From Trichopria drosophilae (Eukaryota > Arthropoda > Insecta > Hymenoptera > Diapriidae): a stretch of 64,000 nucleotides of DNA. Of this stretch, positions 1 through 11,441 are shown piece after piece; positions within the stretch are counted from its first letter, which is position 1, and each line of letters opens with the position of its first letter. Location of the stretch: NCBI GenBank assembly GCA_030407085.1, contig CM059584.1, forward strand, positions 58,729,501-58,793,500. The letters are read 5' to 3'. The notes under the pieces are model-generated. The model had not been told where the DNA came from and searched no databases. It was given only the letters and a program-made list of their open reading frames with translations. The translations under genes and the position numbers were made by a program.

Positions 1-1693
1 GGGACACCCTCCAGAATTCTTCTATATTGAAAATAAAAAGACACGTATATTTTTGTTTTGCAATTCGTCGATATTTAATGGTGCCGCCGGGCCCATGAAG
101 TCTCCCATGTATTTTATATGGGAAATAATCGTTTTCTCGAAAATTTGCTGTAAAATTTCTAAAAATTAATATTTTTTCATGAGCAAAAGATATTTTCCTT
201 CAGAAATGATGAAATAATGAAATGATAATGATCGTTTGTATAAAAAAACTTTTTTGAACGACCGCACAGTAAGCCCATAAATAGAAAAAAGTGAAAATTT
301 TCTTCTAATAATGTATATCTATATAGTATCTTATTTTCATGTCTTGAAATCTATTACTCAGAATTGTTGAGAGTCGCTGACTAAGAATCTGAGATCAGAA
401 TTTCAAAATTCAAAATGGCGGATACATTATGGTGGACATCACTTTTAAAATTTAAATGGATTTGCAGAAAACTTATTGTTGTCTTTGTTTTTGGGCTTGA
501 TGATTATGAATCTCAAATCAGATTTACGCATCCAAAATGGCAAATACAATATGGATGATATAATTTATAAAATACAAATGAATTTGTTTGAAATTTAATA
601 TATGGTAGATTCTTAGGTTACTGATTACGAATCTAACATTTACTCTTAGAATTATGCATTGGCATATTTCATTTGTTTCGGCACTTTATTCATTATTCGC
701 AACCAAAATATTAATTGTTACTATAATGTTTGCATAAGAAATATCAAATAAATCACCTGTCTTTTCTGTACAACCTTGTTCTGCCGCTCTTGAATTTATT
801 TTCATTGGTGATTTCTGCAAAGATCTTAATTCTTCATACAGCTTTTCCAACTTTTCAAAACAGTGACATGTTAGTTCGATTGCTATGGGATCTTTTTCCA
901 AAAGATGGTAAGTTCGTAAATTGTTAATTGAAGCACTTACACGTACATTCAGGAATATTGAAAAACAGCACGTGTCAAAATTGCTTGTTAGGAGATAATT
1001 TCTAAAAAAAAAACTATGAAACCGTGGATTTTTCTACAATTTGTAGTATATAATTTTTATTTATTTAAACAAAAATTTTTAAATTGCAAAATTAAATCAT
1101 TTTAGAAGAAAATGTTATATTGGTAATAGGTAACCTAAGAAACTGCCGTATAGTAAATTTCAAGCAAATTCATTTGTATTTTAAAAATTATGTCCACCAT
1201 AATGTATCCGCCATTTTGGATTGTAAAATCTGATTTGAGATTCACAATCATCGAGCCCAAAAATTCAAGATAACAATAAGTTTTAAGAAAATCTATTTAA
1301 ATTTTATATCTATTTATTTTTTAATTTTGAAATTCTGATGTCAGGTTCTTATTCAGCGACTCTCAAATCTATAGCGATATACATTATTGGAAGAATATTT
1401 TCACTTTTTTCCATTTATGAGCTTACTGTGCGGTCGTTCAAAAAAGCTTGTTTAAATAAACGATCATTATGATTTTATCATTTCATCATTTCTGAAAGAA
1501 AATATCTTTTGCTTACGAAAAAATATTGATTTTTAGAAATTTTACATGAAATTTTCGAGAAAACGATTATTTCCCATATAAAGTACATGGGAAGCTTCAT
1601 GGGCCCGGCGGCACCATTAAATATCGATGAATCGTAAAACAAATAAATACGCGTCTTTTATTTTTAACATAGAAGAATTCTGTGGGATGTCCC
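1..1693. mobile_element. Foldback element with long terminal inverted repeats
   Basis: The first ~620 bases are repeated in inverted orientation at about 1120-1693. The outer ends read GGGACAYCC.. CAGAATTCTTCTAT on both sides, and GGTGCCGCCGGGCCCATGAAG-like sequence lies ~80 bases inside each end. The arms differ by scattered substitutions and small indels, so the insertion is old. The left end sits on the window edge, so a few outer bases or the target duplication may be missing. The ~500 bp spacer holds only a short minus-strand frame (686-901). This looks like a non-autonomous foldback DNA transposon; I cannot name its superfamily. Confidence 0.8.
686..901 (-). pseudogene. Short frame resembling a fragment of a repeated insect protein
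   Basis: An open frame of 71 codons lies in the spacer of the foldback element. Its central part (KLEKLYEELRSLQKS, then DLFDISYANI) resembles from memory a segment found in many uncharacterised, multi-copy insect proteins, with a 'LYxEWRxLQK' stretch followed by 'LFDIAH'. It lacks the rest of such a protein and has no visible promoter or splice context. The most likely reading is a captured or eroded exon of an autonomous relative. I cannot assign a function, and the similarity is from memory, not a search. Confidence 0.3.
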
Positions 1694-2349
1694 AATTAAA
1701 ATTCGCTACTTCGATTTTTTGTGGACCACCCTAATGTACATATTTATTAAATTTTGCTTTCTTCAAAAAAAAACTGCTACGCGCTTTGCGTGAAACATTC
1801 TAATAGTAAAGACAAACACAATCCTAAACTTGATAATAGTTTAAATGCAACATTGCATCCGAAAATGATTATTACACAAGAAATGTTGAAGTCGACAAAA
1901 TACGGTAAAAAAAAATTTCCTTCAACAAATTTGAAATAATTTCAGCCAATGGATAATTACAAAATAAAACTTTTTGTTTCTTAAACATTTTTTATATCAA
2001 GTATTTGTAAAGAAATATTAAACAAAATCCCGAAGAGGCTAATTAAATCTATAGAAATTACCTTTCGATTACACGTGGTACATTTCTCTTGCTATCATTA
2101 AAAAAAAAAAAAAAAAGGAAGCGGATTGAAAAAGAAAAAAATAATACGAAAAAATGACTTTAGTAAATCGAGCTTAGTTCGTAGAGAAATGTATATATTG
2201 AATTAAAACTACCATGGCTGAGAAGCTGAAAGTCTCCTCTTTAATTCCCTTTTCTTATTTTCCCCTTACGTTAAGTTGGCGATGAGATATCAACATTTTA
2301 ATTTACCCAAAATTCCGCAAGGGTGAGCTCATACTCTTAAGCGGTACTG
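1694..2349. other. AT-rich spacer, no gene seen
   Basis: Low-complexity AT-rich DNA with an A-tract near 2100. A 61-codon frame at 1754-1939 has no recognisable features and I do not support it as a gene. Confidence 0.6.
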
Positions 2350-2785
2350 TATGTTAGACCACTAAAGTTGGTTCGCTTCTTACCATCGTAGAAATAGATT
2401 TGACAGCTCTGGTATCGATTAAACAAAATACAATATATGAAATGTCTTTAGATGCAAATAATCATCTATAATAAGTTTATTCGCTTCTTAACAGACTCTA
2501 ATATATATATTCAGAGCTCTGGTAATAAATAAAAAAAATTTGAAACATGGAAAGATCATCGATGTACACAATCATATATTTTGAGCCACTAAAGTTTGTT
2601 CGCTTCTTACCATACTCGTATAAATAGACTTGACAGCTCTGGTATCGATTAAACAAAATACGATATATGAAATGTCTTTAGATGCAAATAATCATCTATA
2701 ATAAGTTTATTCGCTTCTTACCAGACTCGGTTGAATAGACTTGACAGCTATGGTATCCATTAAACAAAATACGATATATGAAATG
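2350..2785. repeat. Satellite array, block 1 (about 4 monomers)
   Basis: Monomers of roughly 103-127 bp share 'TTCGCTTCTTACCAGACTCG', 'GACAGCTCTGGTA' and 'ATGAAATGTCTTTAGATGCA'. Two variants alternate: one with TCGATTAAACAAAATACGATAT and one with AATAAATAAAAAAA..GAAACATGG followed by ATCATATATTTT. The same family recurs at 4050-5525 and 17960-18680. Confidence 0.85.
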
Positions 2786-3370
2786 TCTCTACCCATACAG
2801 CTCAGGAATTTTCTGTAATGTATCGGAAACATTTAGAAAACGGTTCCGCGAAAATTTGAAATCATTTCAGATACATAATGGATATGTATCGGAAACGTAT
2901 CGGGAATCTTTAAATGTTGTAACCATGGCCGTTTTAGCTAGTCGCAGAAACGTAACGTCGAGCGCTTTGTTACATAACAAAAATACAACGGAAACATAAC
3001 GGACACGTAACTTGATAAAATGTGTTTTATTATAGAAATGTAACTGGAAGGTATCGTACACGTAATAGTTGTATTTATAGTTACGTTACGGAATGATAAC
3101 AGAAACATAACGGACATATTTTTCCCCTTAGTTTCAGAACGTAACGGAAATATAGCGGAAACATATCGGCCACGTAACTTGGTAACGTTTCTAGGAAATA
3201 GCGGTCGTAATATTCAAAAAACGTTTCACATCTGCAATGTTTTACGTTTCTGTAATGTTTTCGAAACTTTTCGTGTTGTAACATTTCAAAAACATTACAC
3301 AAATCTATTATAAACATTGTTGACTTGAATAGTTTTGAAAATGTTTTTGTAATGTTATATAAATTCATTA
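2786..3370. repeat. Stretch saturated with a GGAAACRTAACGG-like motif
   Basis: A short degenerate motif close to CGGAAACATAACGG or CACGTAAC appears many times, in both orientations, at intervals of about 10-30 bases. There is no fixed period, so it is not an ordinary tandem repeat. Frames read through it are a by-product of the motif. It is probably the interior or subterminal region of a non-autonomous element inserted in the satellite. Confidence 0.6.
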
Positions 3371-4049
3371 ACCTATATTTGCTATAAACGACTAATTTTT
3401 TTGCGTACTGTAAAAAAAAAATCAGTGTATTTTCACTACGTTTATGGTTGGAAATAAATCAATTATTTATTTAAAGTTATTTTTTGGTGTTACCACGGAA
3501 TAGTTATATCACCAAAATTAACTTTATATTTTTAATTAAAAGTATATTAGGTTATAGAACTTTGTGGTTAATAGGAAATATGGTTTAGTGAGTATATGAA
3601 ACGTAATAAAAATATTTTCAAAACATTTCAAAGCGGCTATATTTAATAGGTTTTTGCGTACTATACAAAAAAATCATTGTATTTTCACTGAGTTAATGAT
3701 TGAAAATAAATTAATTATATTGACACATGCATGAAATACAAGAAAAATGAAATATATTCAATATAAGAATTACATACCTCGATCTTTGCCAGTTTTCGTT
3801 TTTTTTTTTAAATTTATTCATCTTTCAAATCTGAATTCCACATCTTTTTCATCTTAGAATAACCTTTTGTAAATTGTAGATTTTTTGTAATTAATGGATT
3901 TTTGTAAATTGCAGGTTTATTTATTACGTTCTCTCCAATAGTTTATCAATAATTCGGATCGCAAATCTGCTAATTTAATTTTCAACAAGTCACTATATTT
4001 GGTTGCCTTGAGCAACACGATCTTCATATACGTTTGAATAATGAAGTTC
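3371..4049. other. AT-rich spacer with one duplicated segment
   Basis: A ~65 bp segment beginning TTTGCGTACTRTA and containing 'TGTATTTTCACT' occurs at about 3402-3470 and again, diverged, at 3652-3722. No coding signal is visible. Confidence 0.6.
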
Positions 4050-5525
4050 AGTCTTGGCAGCTCTGGTATCGATTAAGCAAAGTACGATATATGAAATGTC
4101 TTTAGATGCGAATAATCATCTATAATAAGTTTATTGGCTTCTTACCAGACTCGGTTGAATAGACTTGATAGCTCTGGTATCGATTAAGCAAAATACGATA
4201 TATGAAATGTCTTTAGATGCAAACAATCATCTATAATAAGTTTATTCGCTTCTTAACAGACTCTAAAATATATATATATATATATATTGAGAGCTCTGGT
4301 AATAAATAAAAAAAATTTGAAACATGGAAAGATCATCGATGTATATAATCATATATTTTAAGCCACTAAAGTTTGTTCGCTTCTTACCATACTCGTATAG
4401 ATAGACTTGACAGCTCTGGTATCGATTAAACAAAATACGATATATGAAATGTCTTTAGATGCAAATAATCACCTATAATAAGTTTATTCGCTTCTTGGCA
4501 TACTCGTATAAATAGACTTGACAGGTCTGGTATCGATTAAACAAAATTCGATATATGAAATGACTTTATATATAAATAATCATCTATAATAAGTTTATTC
4601 GCTACTTACCAGACTCATGTAAATAGACTTGACACCTCTGGTATCAATTAATCAAAATACGATATATGAAATATCATTATATACAAATAATCATCTATAA
4701 AATGTTCATACGTTTTTTTCCAGACTCTAATAAATATATTGAATGCTCTGGTAATAAATAAAAAAATGTGAAACATGGAAAGTTCATTGATGTACATAAT
4801 CATATACTTTAAACCACTGAAGCTTGTTTGCTTCTTACCATACTCGTATAAATAGTCTTGACAGCTCTGGTATCGATTAAACAATATACGATATGTGAAA
4901 TGTCTTTAAATGCAAATATTCATCAATAATAAGTTTGTTCGCGTCTTACCATACTCGTATAAATTGACTTCACAACTTCGGTATCAATTAAACCCAATAC
5001 GATGTATGAAATGTCTTTATATATAAATAATCATCTTTAAAAAGTTATTCGTTTCTTACCAGACTCTAATAAATATATTGAGAGCTCTGGTAATAAATAA
5101 AAAAATCTGAAACGTGGAATGTTCATTGTTGTACACGGAGAGAACATTCGAGACAGCTGTGGTTTCAATTAAACAAAATACGATATAAAAAATATCTTTA
5201 TATATAATCATCTTTAAAAGTTATTCGTTTCCTACCAGACCCTAATAAATATATTGAGAGCTCTGGTAATAAATAAAAAAATGTGAAACATGGAATGTTC
5301 GTTGATGTACATAATCATATATTTTGAACCACTAAAGTTTGATCGCTTCTTACCATACTCGTATGCATAGACTTGACAGCTCTGGTATCGATTAGACAAA
5401 ATACGATGTATGAAATGTCTCTATATACAAATAATCATCTTTACAAAGCTTATTCGTTTCTTACCAGACTGTAATATATATATATTGAGAGCTCTGGTAA
5501 TAAATAAAAAAAATGTGAATAGTGT
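4050..5525. repeat. Satellite array, block 2 (about 12-14 monomers)
   Basis: Same monomer family as 2350-2785, with the two variants interspersed. Monomers vary in an internal (TA)n run, for example at 4267-4288. Divergence is higher toward the right end. The short frames at 4648-4884 and 5410-5613 are read through satellite and are not genes. Confidence 0.85.
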
Positions 5526-6060
5526 AGCTATGACAGTTCAGCGCCATCCACGGGTTGGTTGGATTGCGAGGGGTACCTCGCGAGCTGACTCGCGATTTAA
5601 GATCGCGAATTAATACCGCGATTTGATTGCGCGAATAATTATTGTAAGGCTACCTCTCCATCCTCGAGAGCGCTCGTTTCTCTCATTCCAAGCGGGTTTT
5701 TTTTAATAGCGTCAGGGGGGTCGGCACGGTGCCGACCTCCCCGACGCTCGGGGCCTGGGAGGTCTGTTTTTCCTACATCTTTGGAAAAACACATGTAACT
5801 TCGACCACCCTTGGAAAAACACATGTAACCTAAGTATAGGACTGTTTATCCTACCTCTCATTCCAAGCGTGCTGTAAATAGCATCGGGGAGGTCAGCGTC
5901 GTGCCGACCCACCTGACGCTTGGGGCCTGGCAGGTCGGTTTTTCCTACATCTTTGGAAAAACACATGTAACATCTATGTATAGATCTGTTTTTCCTATAT
6001 CTTCCTTTCGAAAGCGCTCGTTCTAGATTCCCATATTTGGGAAACACATGTAATTTCTAA
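5526..6060. repeat. GC-containing tandem repeat, two main units
   Basis: Two ~165 bp units (about 5690-5830 and 5855-5975) share 'CTCATTCCAAGCG', a GTCAG..GGTCGGC..GTGCCGACC segment with dyad symmetry, 'GGGGCCTGG' and 'CTTTGGAAAAACACATGTAA'. Partial units flank them. Upstream at 5560-5610 are short palindromes built on TCGCGA and GCGAGG. Minus-strand frames here simply read through the repeats. Confidence 0.7.
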
Positions 6061-6404
6061 GAATATTAGATAATATGTTGGGACCCATATCTCGAAAAGA
6101 TGGTATACGAGTTGAGACGCGTGTAAAACCTATTAGTCATTACGTTAATCATCGACCCTCTCCTATTTCTTCACAATAATTTCACCAGCGAATCATATAA
6201 ATCCTTCGATAGAACCACGGAAGTATCAGTTTCTATTCAAAATAAACGCTCCGTAGTTTTCCATCGTTCTCTACAAAAATAAAGAAAAAGAAATATAAGT
6301 CGCACGACATCTATATACGCTCTATACGTGGGTTGAATATAAATATTTTAATATAAAAAATTATAACGCATCCACGAATACAGTTCGCGTGTTTTTCGAA
6401 AGTT
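6061..6404. other. Non-coding region upstream of the Polinton-like element genes
   Basis: AT-rich sequence with a TATA-like 'GAATATAAATATTTT' at ~6337. That lies about 70 bases ahead of where similarity to the second polymerase copy begins (AGTTGCGACA, 6401). I found no matching terminal inverted repeat between this side and the sequence after 15.8 kb. Confidence 0.45.
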
Positions 6405-6967
6405 GCGACATTGCAATTGAAAGTTTACGACCATATGCAACGACATCTGTGGAACACAACATCGAAAACGCTGTGGAGTTGGCAGTCAACCGTTGCCATG
6501 CGAGAGAAAATTAAATCGATGAATTTTAATACACAGGAGGAAGACAAGGATATTGATGATGACGAGATTCGATCATCTGGATTCCGATATGGAGCAGGAG
6601 ATGAGCAATATTTTAGATTCGTTCACTCCGCTCTTCATTTATGAGGAAGTTGATTCACCTTTCGAAAATCGCATAAAAACTGGACTCGCGATCAATTTTG
6701 AATACTGGAATTTAAATGATTTCTTTGATGCTGTAAAATTAAAAGTGTTAAGCGTTGCGTTACGCTCTACGCGTAGCTTTCAAAGAGTACCAGTATGTAA
6801 ATGTGTGCATAGTTTTCGGGGGACAGGTGTGTGATATTGAAACAACGCTTTACTCCACTGAGAATTTTGATAGTGGATATGAAAAATTAGATATCACATC
6901 AAATTTAAACCAGTGGTATGAAGAAAAAATAAAATCTCAGATTTCATCAGATCTTGAAAATCTCTGA
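6405..6967 (+). pseudogene. Leader ORF: stand-alone copy of the polymerase N-terminal domain (broken)
   Basis: This region aligns over its whole length with an intact 176-codon frame in copy 2 (55467-55997) but is split across three frames here. One break lies near 6577-6585 and another near 6745-6775, where extra bases (GCGTTGCGTTAC) follow the equivalent of KLKV. The C-terminal ~85 residues resemble residues ~100-190 of the polymerase that follows: both have R[IL][KR]T.L..N..Y, FF...K, a CIVF.G segment, and a TSN...W..E..K..I ending. The family function is unknown; such leader domains precede polymerases in related insect elements. It sits ~330 bp upstream of the polymerase in the same direction. 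Confident as a homologue of copy 2, unsure of role. Confidence 0.7.
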
Positions 6968-7186
6968 TACGATTTTGGATATCAAGACCCCCAATTTTTT
7001 CAAATTCAAATATGTAGGACTGTATAAGTGCTATTCAACTCATCTATTCGAATAGCTATGTCCATGTGTGGAAGTCGAACCTGAACTACTCCGTCGAATA
7101 GCTTTTTTTACGTGACGGGCAAAAAAACTAATAGACAGTTAATGATCACCCCACTACATAGCTCGAAAAGCGCTACAAATACGACG

Positions 7187-7198
7187 TATATATAAATA
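7187..7198 (+). promoter_or_regulatory. Probable TATA box of the polymerase gene
   Basis: TATATATAAATA lies ~95 bases ahead of the polymerase ATG (7293). The box and the following ~100 bases (GGTGCCAGTAT..AAGTGTTGGC..TTTTATTACATCAAG) are conserved with copy 2 at 56113-56124, although the spacer just upstream of this block has diverged more. That supports a real core promoter. No transcription data are available. Confidence 0.55.
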
Positions 7199-7292
7199 TG
7201 GTGCCAGTATATCGAAAATCCCAAGTGTTGGCACGCTGACGAACCGACGTTTTTGTTTTTACCAGAGTCCACCCAAGTTTTATTACATCAAG

Positions 7293-10200
7293 ATGGTTGA
7301 TGTGCGGAAAGTTTTTACTTCCTGGGAGAGGTCCCTCACAATGGTTTATCGCACCCTGGATGAAGACGCTACTTGGGATCAGTTCCGTAACTTCATCGAA
7401 GAGTGCCGCGGAACCGTTGACAAAATATACAAATATATAAAATTAAATCGCGATATTCCAATCGGTACAAAAGCGTCCGTAGAATCGCGAGCATATCGTA
7501 TCTTCGGACTCAAGGCTGCATCATCAAGGAACTTGATGCAAAAGGAGGGAAAAGGACCCCGAGGAAATCTCGTTCTCGAAGAAAATGTGCAATCCGCCTT
7601 CAACAATCGCCTTCGTACCAGCCTGGTGGTGAATATAAAGTATTTAGATGCTGCACAGTTTTTTGAAGAATCAAAAGCTGTAATAATAAAATACGTGCGG
7701 GGTGCAATAAGTGATTTTAATAATGTGAAAGTATACATAGTGTTTTCGGGACAGTGTGTGCATGGTGAGCTGGAAGACAATAAGTGCTTTAGTAATAAGT
7801 ACGTAGTACTATGTGCTACAAGTAATTTAACAGAGTGGTTCGACGAAAGAGTGAAGGTACCCATTCTTTTATCACTTGAAGAATTTTAAGAGCGCGACTC
7901 GGGCTGGGCATTATCTGCCATAAATTCGCTCGCTGTACAAGTGGCAAAATATAATCCAATGCGTGCTGGACGACAGATCGACTTACCCAAGTGGATCAGA
8001 GATAAAAAGGCCGTGATCAATGTGCATGGTTTCGAAGACGATTGCTTTAAATGGGCAATTCTTTCTGCTCTCTTTCCTGTAAAATCACAGGATCATCCGC
8101 ATAGGCGATCATCATACATAGAGGATGCGAAAAAAATAAAATTTACCGGTATTACTTTCCTTGTCGCACTTAAAGACATTCCGAAATTCGAAAAGCTGAA
8201 TGAAATCTCAGTGAATGTCTTTATGATAGCCGATAAGAACGAAGTGCTTCCCGTACACTTGACTACTGATGAAAAGAATCAGCACATCAATCTACTCCTT
8301 GTGTCTGAAGAACGGAGGAAAACTCCGCACCCCTCCTCATCTCTTGTTTTGAACGACGTCGAAGTTGAAGAGAATGACACAAGTTGCAGTATTTCCCATC
8401 ATTGCTGGATAAAAAATTTATCCCGATTAATGAGCAAGCAGAGCAGCAAACATGATGGGGAGAAACATATCTGCAATCGCTGCCTCCGCTATTTTCGCAA
8501 TGATGAAAAACTCGCCACATATAAACTCGAGTGTGGAAAGAAAAATGATTGTGCGGTAAAACTCCCCGAAACAAAAAACAGCATTTTAAAATTTAAAAAT
8601 TTGGGTCGAGCCATGTCGGTACCCTTCATTGTTTACGCTGACACCGAGTGTCTACTCGGGAAAGTAGAATCGGAAACAGCACCTAAGTTGGCCTATGAAG
8701 AGCATAAAATATATAGCGTAGGATACTACCTGCATTGTAACCACGACTCGTCGTTGTCCCGTTACCGTTCTCACTGGGGGTCCGACTCTGCTACCTGGTT
8801 TGCCAACGAGCTGAAGAAGTTGGCCGATGAAGTTAATCAGGTAAACACTCGCTTTATATAATTGATATGATTATTTATTCTTGTTTAAAACATCATAACA
8901 ATTATACACAATTAATACAAATAAAACTTAAACTAATATAATACACTTTATATTTTCATTGGATATTTTTTTTTGTTCCAGATTTTGATGAACACGAAGC
9001 CGATGAACTTGACACCGAGAGAAGAGAATTCATTTCGGTCGGCGACGATGTGCCACATCTGTGGGGGCTCCTTTATCGACAAAGATGTTGCAGTCAAGGA
9101 TCACGATCATCTCACTGGTCAATTCCGAGGTGCTGCGCATAATAGGTGTAACATTAATTATAAATTAAGTTTTAATATACCCATAATATTTCAAAATTTA
9201 AGTGGCTACGACGCTCATTTTTTAATTCGCGAATTCACCAATTGTTTCGAGGGAGACGTGAAAGTCATTCCATGTCAATGCAATATGGAAAAGTATATTT
9301 CTATAATCAAATTTGTCAAAGACACTAAAATTAAATTAACATTTTTAGATTCTCTTAAATTTTTAAACTGCTCCCTCGAAAAGTTGGCGTCTTATTTAAG
9401 TAATGCAAAAAAACAAATTTTAAAATCCCACTTTCCAAATGAGGAAAAATTCAATTTATTAACACGTAAGGGAATTTCCCCCTACGATTACGTAAAAGAA
9501 ATGAGCGTCCTATATCAATCATGTCTTTCTGCTCGAGACAAATTTTTTAATAAACTGTACGAGTGTGATGTCAGTGAGAATGATTATGTACATGCGATGA
9601 ATGTGTGGAACGTATTTAAGTGTAATACTCTGGGTGAGTATTCAGACTTATATTTGAAAACAGATGTCCTTCTACTTGCGGATATCTTTGACAATTTTGG
9701 TGAAACGTTACGAAAATCTCATGGTTTAGATCCCGCGCATTATTATACTCTACCCGGGTACACTTGGGATTGTGCTCTCAAACACACTCAAGTAGAGTTA
9801 CAATTACTCACCGATATCGATATGGTGATGTTTATTGAACGTGGTATACGAGGAGGTCTTTCGCAGTGCTCGAACAGGTACGCGAAAGCGAATAATAAGT
9901 ATATGCCTGATTATGATCCATCAAAAGAGTCAAAGTATTTAATGTACTTAGATATTAATAATTTGTATGGATGGGCAATGAGTCAATCACTGCCTACGGG
10001 AGGTTTCGAATGGGTGGAAAACGTTGACTTTGAAAATGTACCCGATGACTCGGAAATTGGATATATTCTCGAAGTCGACTTGACCTACCCTGAAGAAATA
10101 CACAACAAGCAGAAAGATCTCCCGCTGTGTCCCGAACGAGCAGTTCCGTCCGGTTCAAAACAACCGAAATTACTCGCTACATTAAATGACAAGGAACGGT

Positions 10201-11171
10201 ATGTCATACATTACCGAAATTAAAAGCAAGCGCTCACCCACGGTATTATTTTAAATAAAATTCATAGGATGCTAAAATTCAAGCAGTCTCCATGGTTGAA
10301 ATCTTATATTGACTTCAATACCAAACTCCGCACAGCCGCGACAAATGATTTTGAACAAAATTTGTAAAAATTGATGAACAATGCGGTATTTGGGAAAACC
10401 ATGGAGAATGTTCGGAAAAGAGTGGATGTAAGCATTAAAAATAAATGGGATGGTAGATATAGCGTTGAAGCGCTCATATCAAAACCAAATTTTCATCCAA
10501 TAGTAATATTTGGTGAAGACTTGGTCGCTATACAACTTAGAAAATTAGAAGTAGTTATGGATAAGCCTATATATATATATATGTCGGAATGGCTATTTTA
10601 GATATTTCTAAGACTAAATTGTACGAGTTCCATTACGATTATGTTTTAGAAAAATTTAAAGAAAAGGCGAAATTGTTATATACCGATACCGATAGTTTAA
10701 TTTATGAATTTACGTGTGATGATGTATATGATTGCATGAAACGCGATATTAATATGTACGAGTGATTATTCCAAAAATAATGAGTACGGTATGCGGTATG
10801 CTAGTCAATAAAAAAGTTGTAGGGTTAATGAAGGATGAATGTAGTGGAAAGTTAATGACCGAGTTTGTCGGACTCAGGTCGAAATGTATGCGTTGCGTGT
10901 GTTAGGCGAAGGTGAGAAGAAGAGAGCGAAAGGTGTGAACGAAGTCATCGTCCGAAAAACAATCACTTTCGACGACTATTTGAACTGCCTTCAAAATACG
11001 TCTACAGTTAGGCGCGAGCAGAGATGTATACGTTCAAAATTAAACAACGTGTACACAGTATGTGAGAAAAAAATTGCTCTAAGTCCCCATGATGATAAGC
11101 GATTTTTAATTAAAAATTCTACCGACACTTTACCGTGGGGACATAAGGATGTAATGGAGGTAGATGTATGA
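7293..11171 (+). pseudogene. Type B DNA polymerase with endonuclease VII domain, copy 1 (broken)
   Basis: Protein-primed-type family B polymerase of Polinton-like elements, which would replicate the element DNA. In order: N-terminal domain shared with the leader ORF (to ~7890); zinc-ribbon-like CNRC..C segment (~8467-8555); exonuclease I motif YADTECLL (~8632); after the intron, an endonuclease VII-type HNH domain CHICGG..DHDHLTGQFRGAAHNRCN; exonuclease II NLSGYDAHF; exonuclease III YLKTDVLLLADIF; polymerase motif [13 protein letters not shown]; motif [10 protein letters not shown]; motif C YTDTDSL (~10680). Lesions: in-frame stops at 7887, 10221 and 10365; a (TA)n expansion at ~10567-10583 shifting frame; further indels at ~10760-10885. 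The copy is inactive. Copy 2 lacks the 7887 stop and has different damage. Confidence 0.92.
8841..8981 (+). other. Intron in the polymerase gene, copy 1
   Basis: 141 bp of AT-rich sequence bounded by CAG|GTAAAC and a pyrimidine-rich TTTTTTTTGTTCCAG|ATT. Splicing joins phase 0 (Asn-Gln to Ile-Leu) and connects the exonuclease I exon to the endonuclease VII exon without breaking frame. Reading through would hit TAA at 8859-8861. The same sites occur in copy 2 (57759 and 58736), so the intron predates the two copies. Confidence 0.8.
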
Positions 11172-11441
11172 TTTATGTACTTGTATATGTAAATATGAAC
11201 ATGTAAATGGATTTATGTACGCATACAAAAATATTAATAAATTAACCAATATATAAGTTTATTCTTACCTTTTTTTTCCCGCATTTTTTCTCCGCAAATC
11301 CCGACGAAGATATGGACTTCGTGCTCCCCAACGACTTCGCAACAACTTTGTTGCCCTTGTACAATAATTGCATCTAACTTTATATGCAGCAAAAATCTTC
11401 TTTCCAACTATTCAACCATCATTTGTTCCACCATATTAGAC
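11172..11441. other. Spacer between convergent polymerase and integrase genes
   Basis: AT-rich spacer, with an AATAAA at ~11236 that could serve the polymerase transcript. No gene seen. Confidence 0.5.

Noticed and set aside
4050..5525. CRISPR-like array
   Set aside because: Repeat units are ~105-125 bp with variable similarity throughout and no unique spacers; the genome is eukaryotic. It is a satellite.
7379..7864. 161-codon minus-strand frame opposite the polymerase N-terminus (and 193 codons at 56206-56787 in copy 2)
   Set aside because: Exact antisense of the conserved polymerase domain; its length follows from codon bias of the sense gene.
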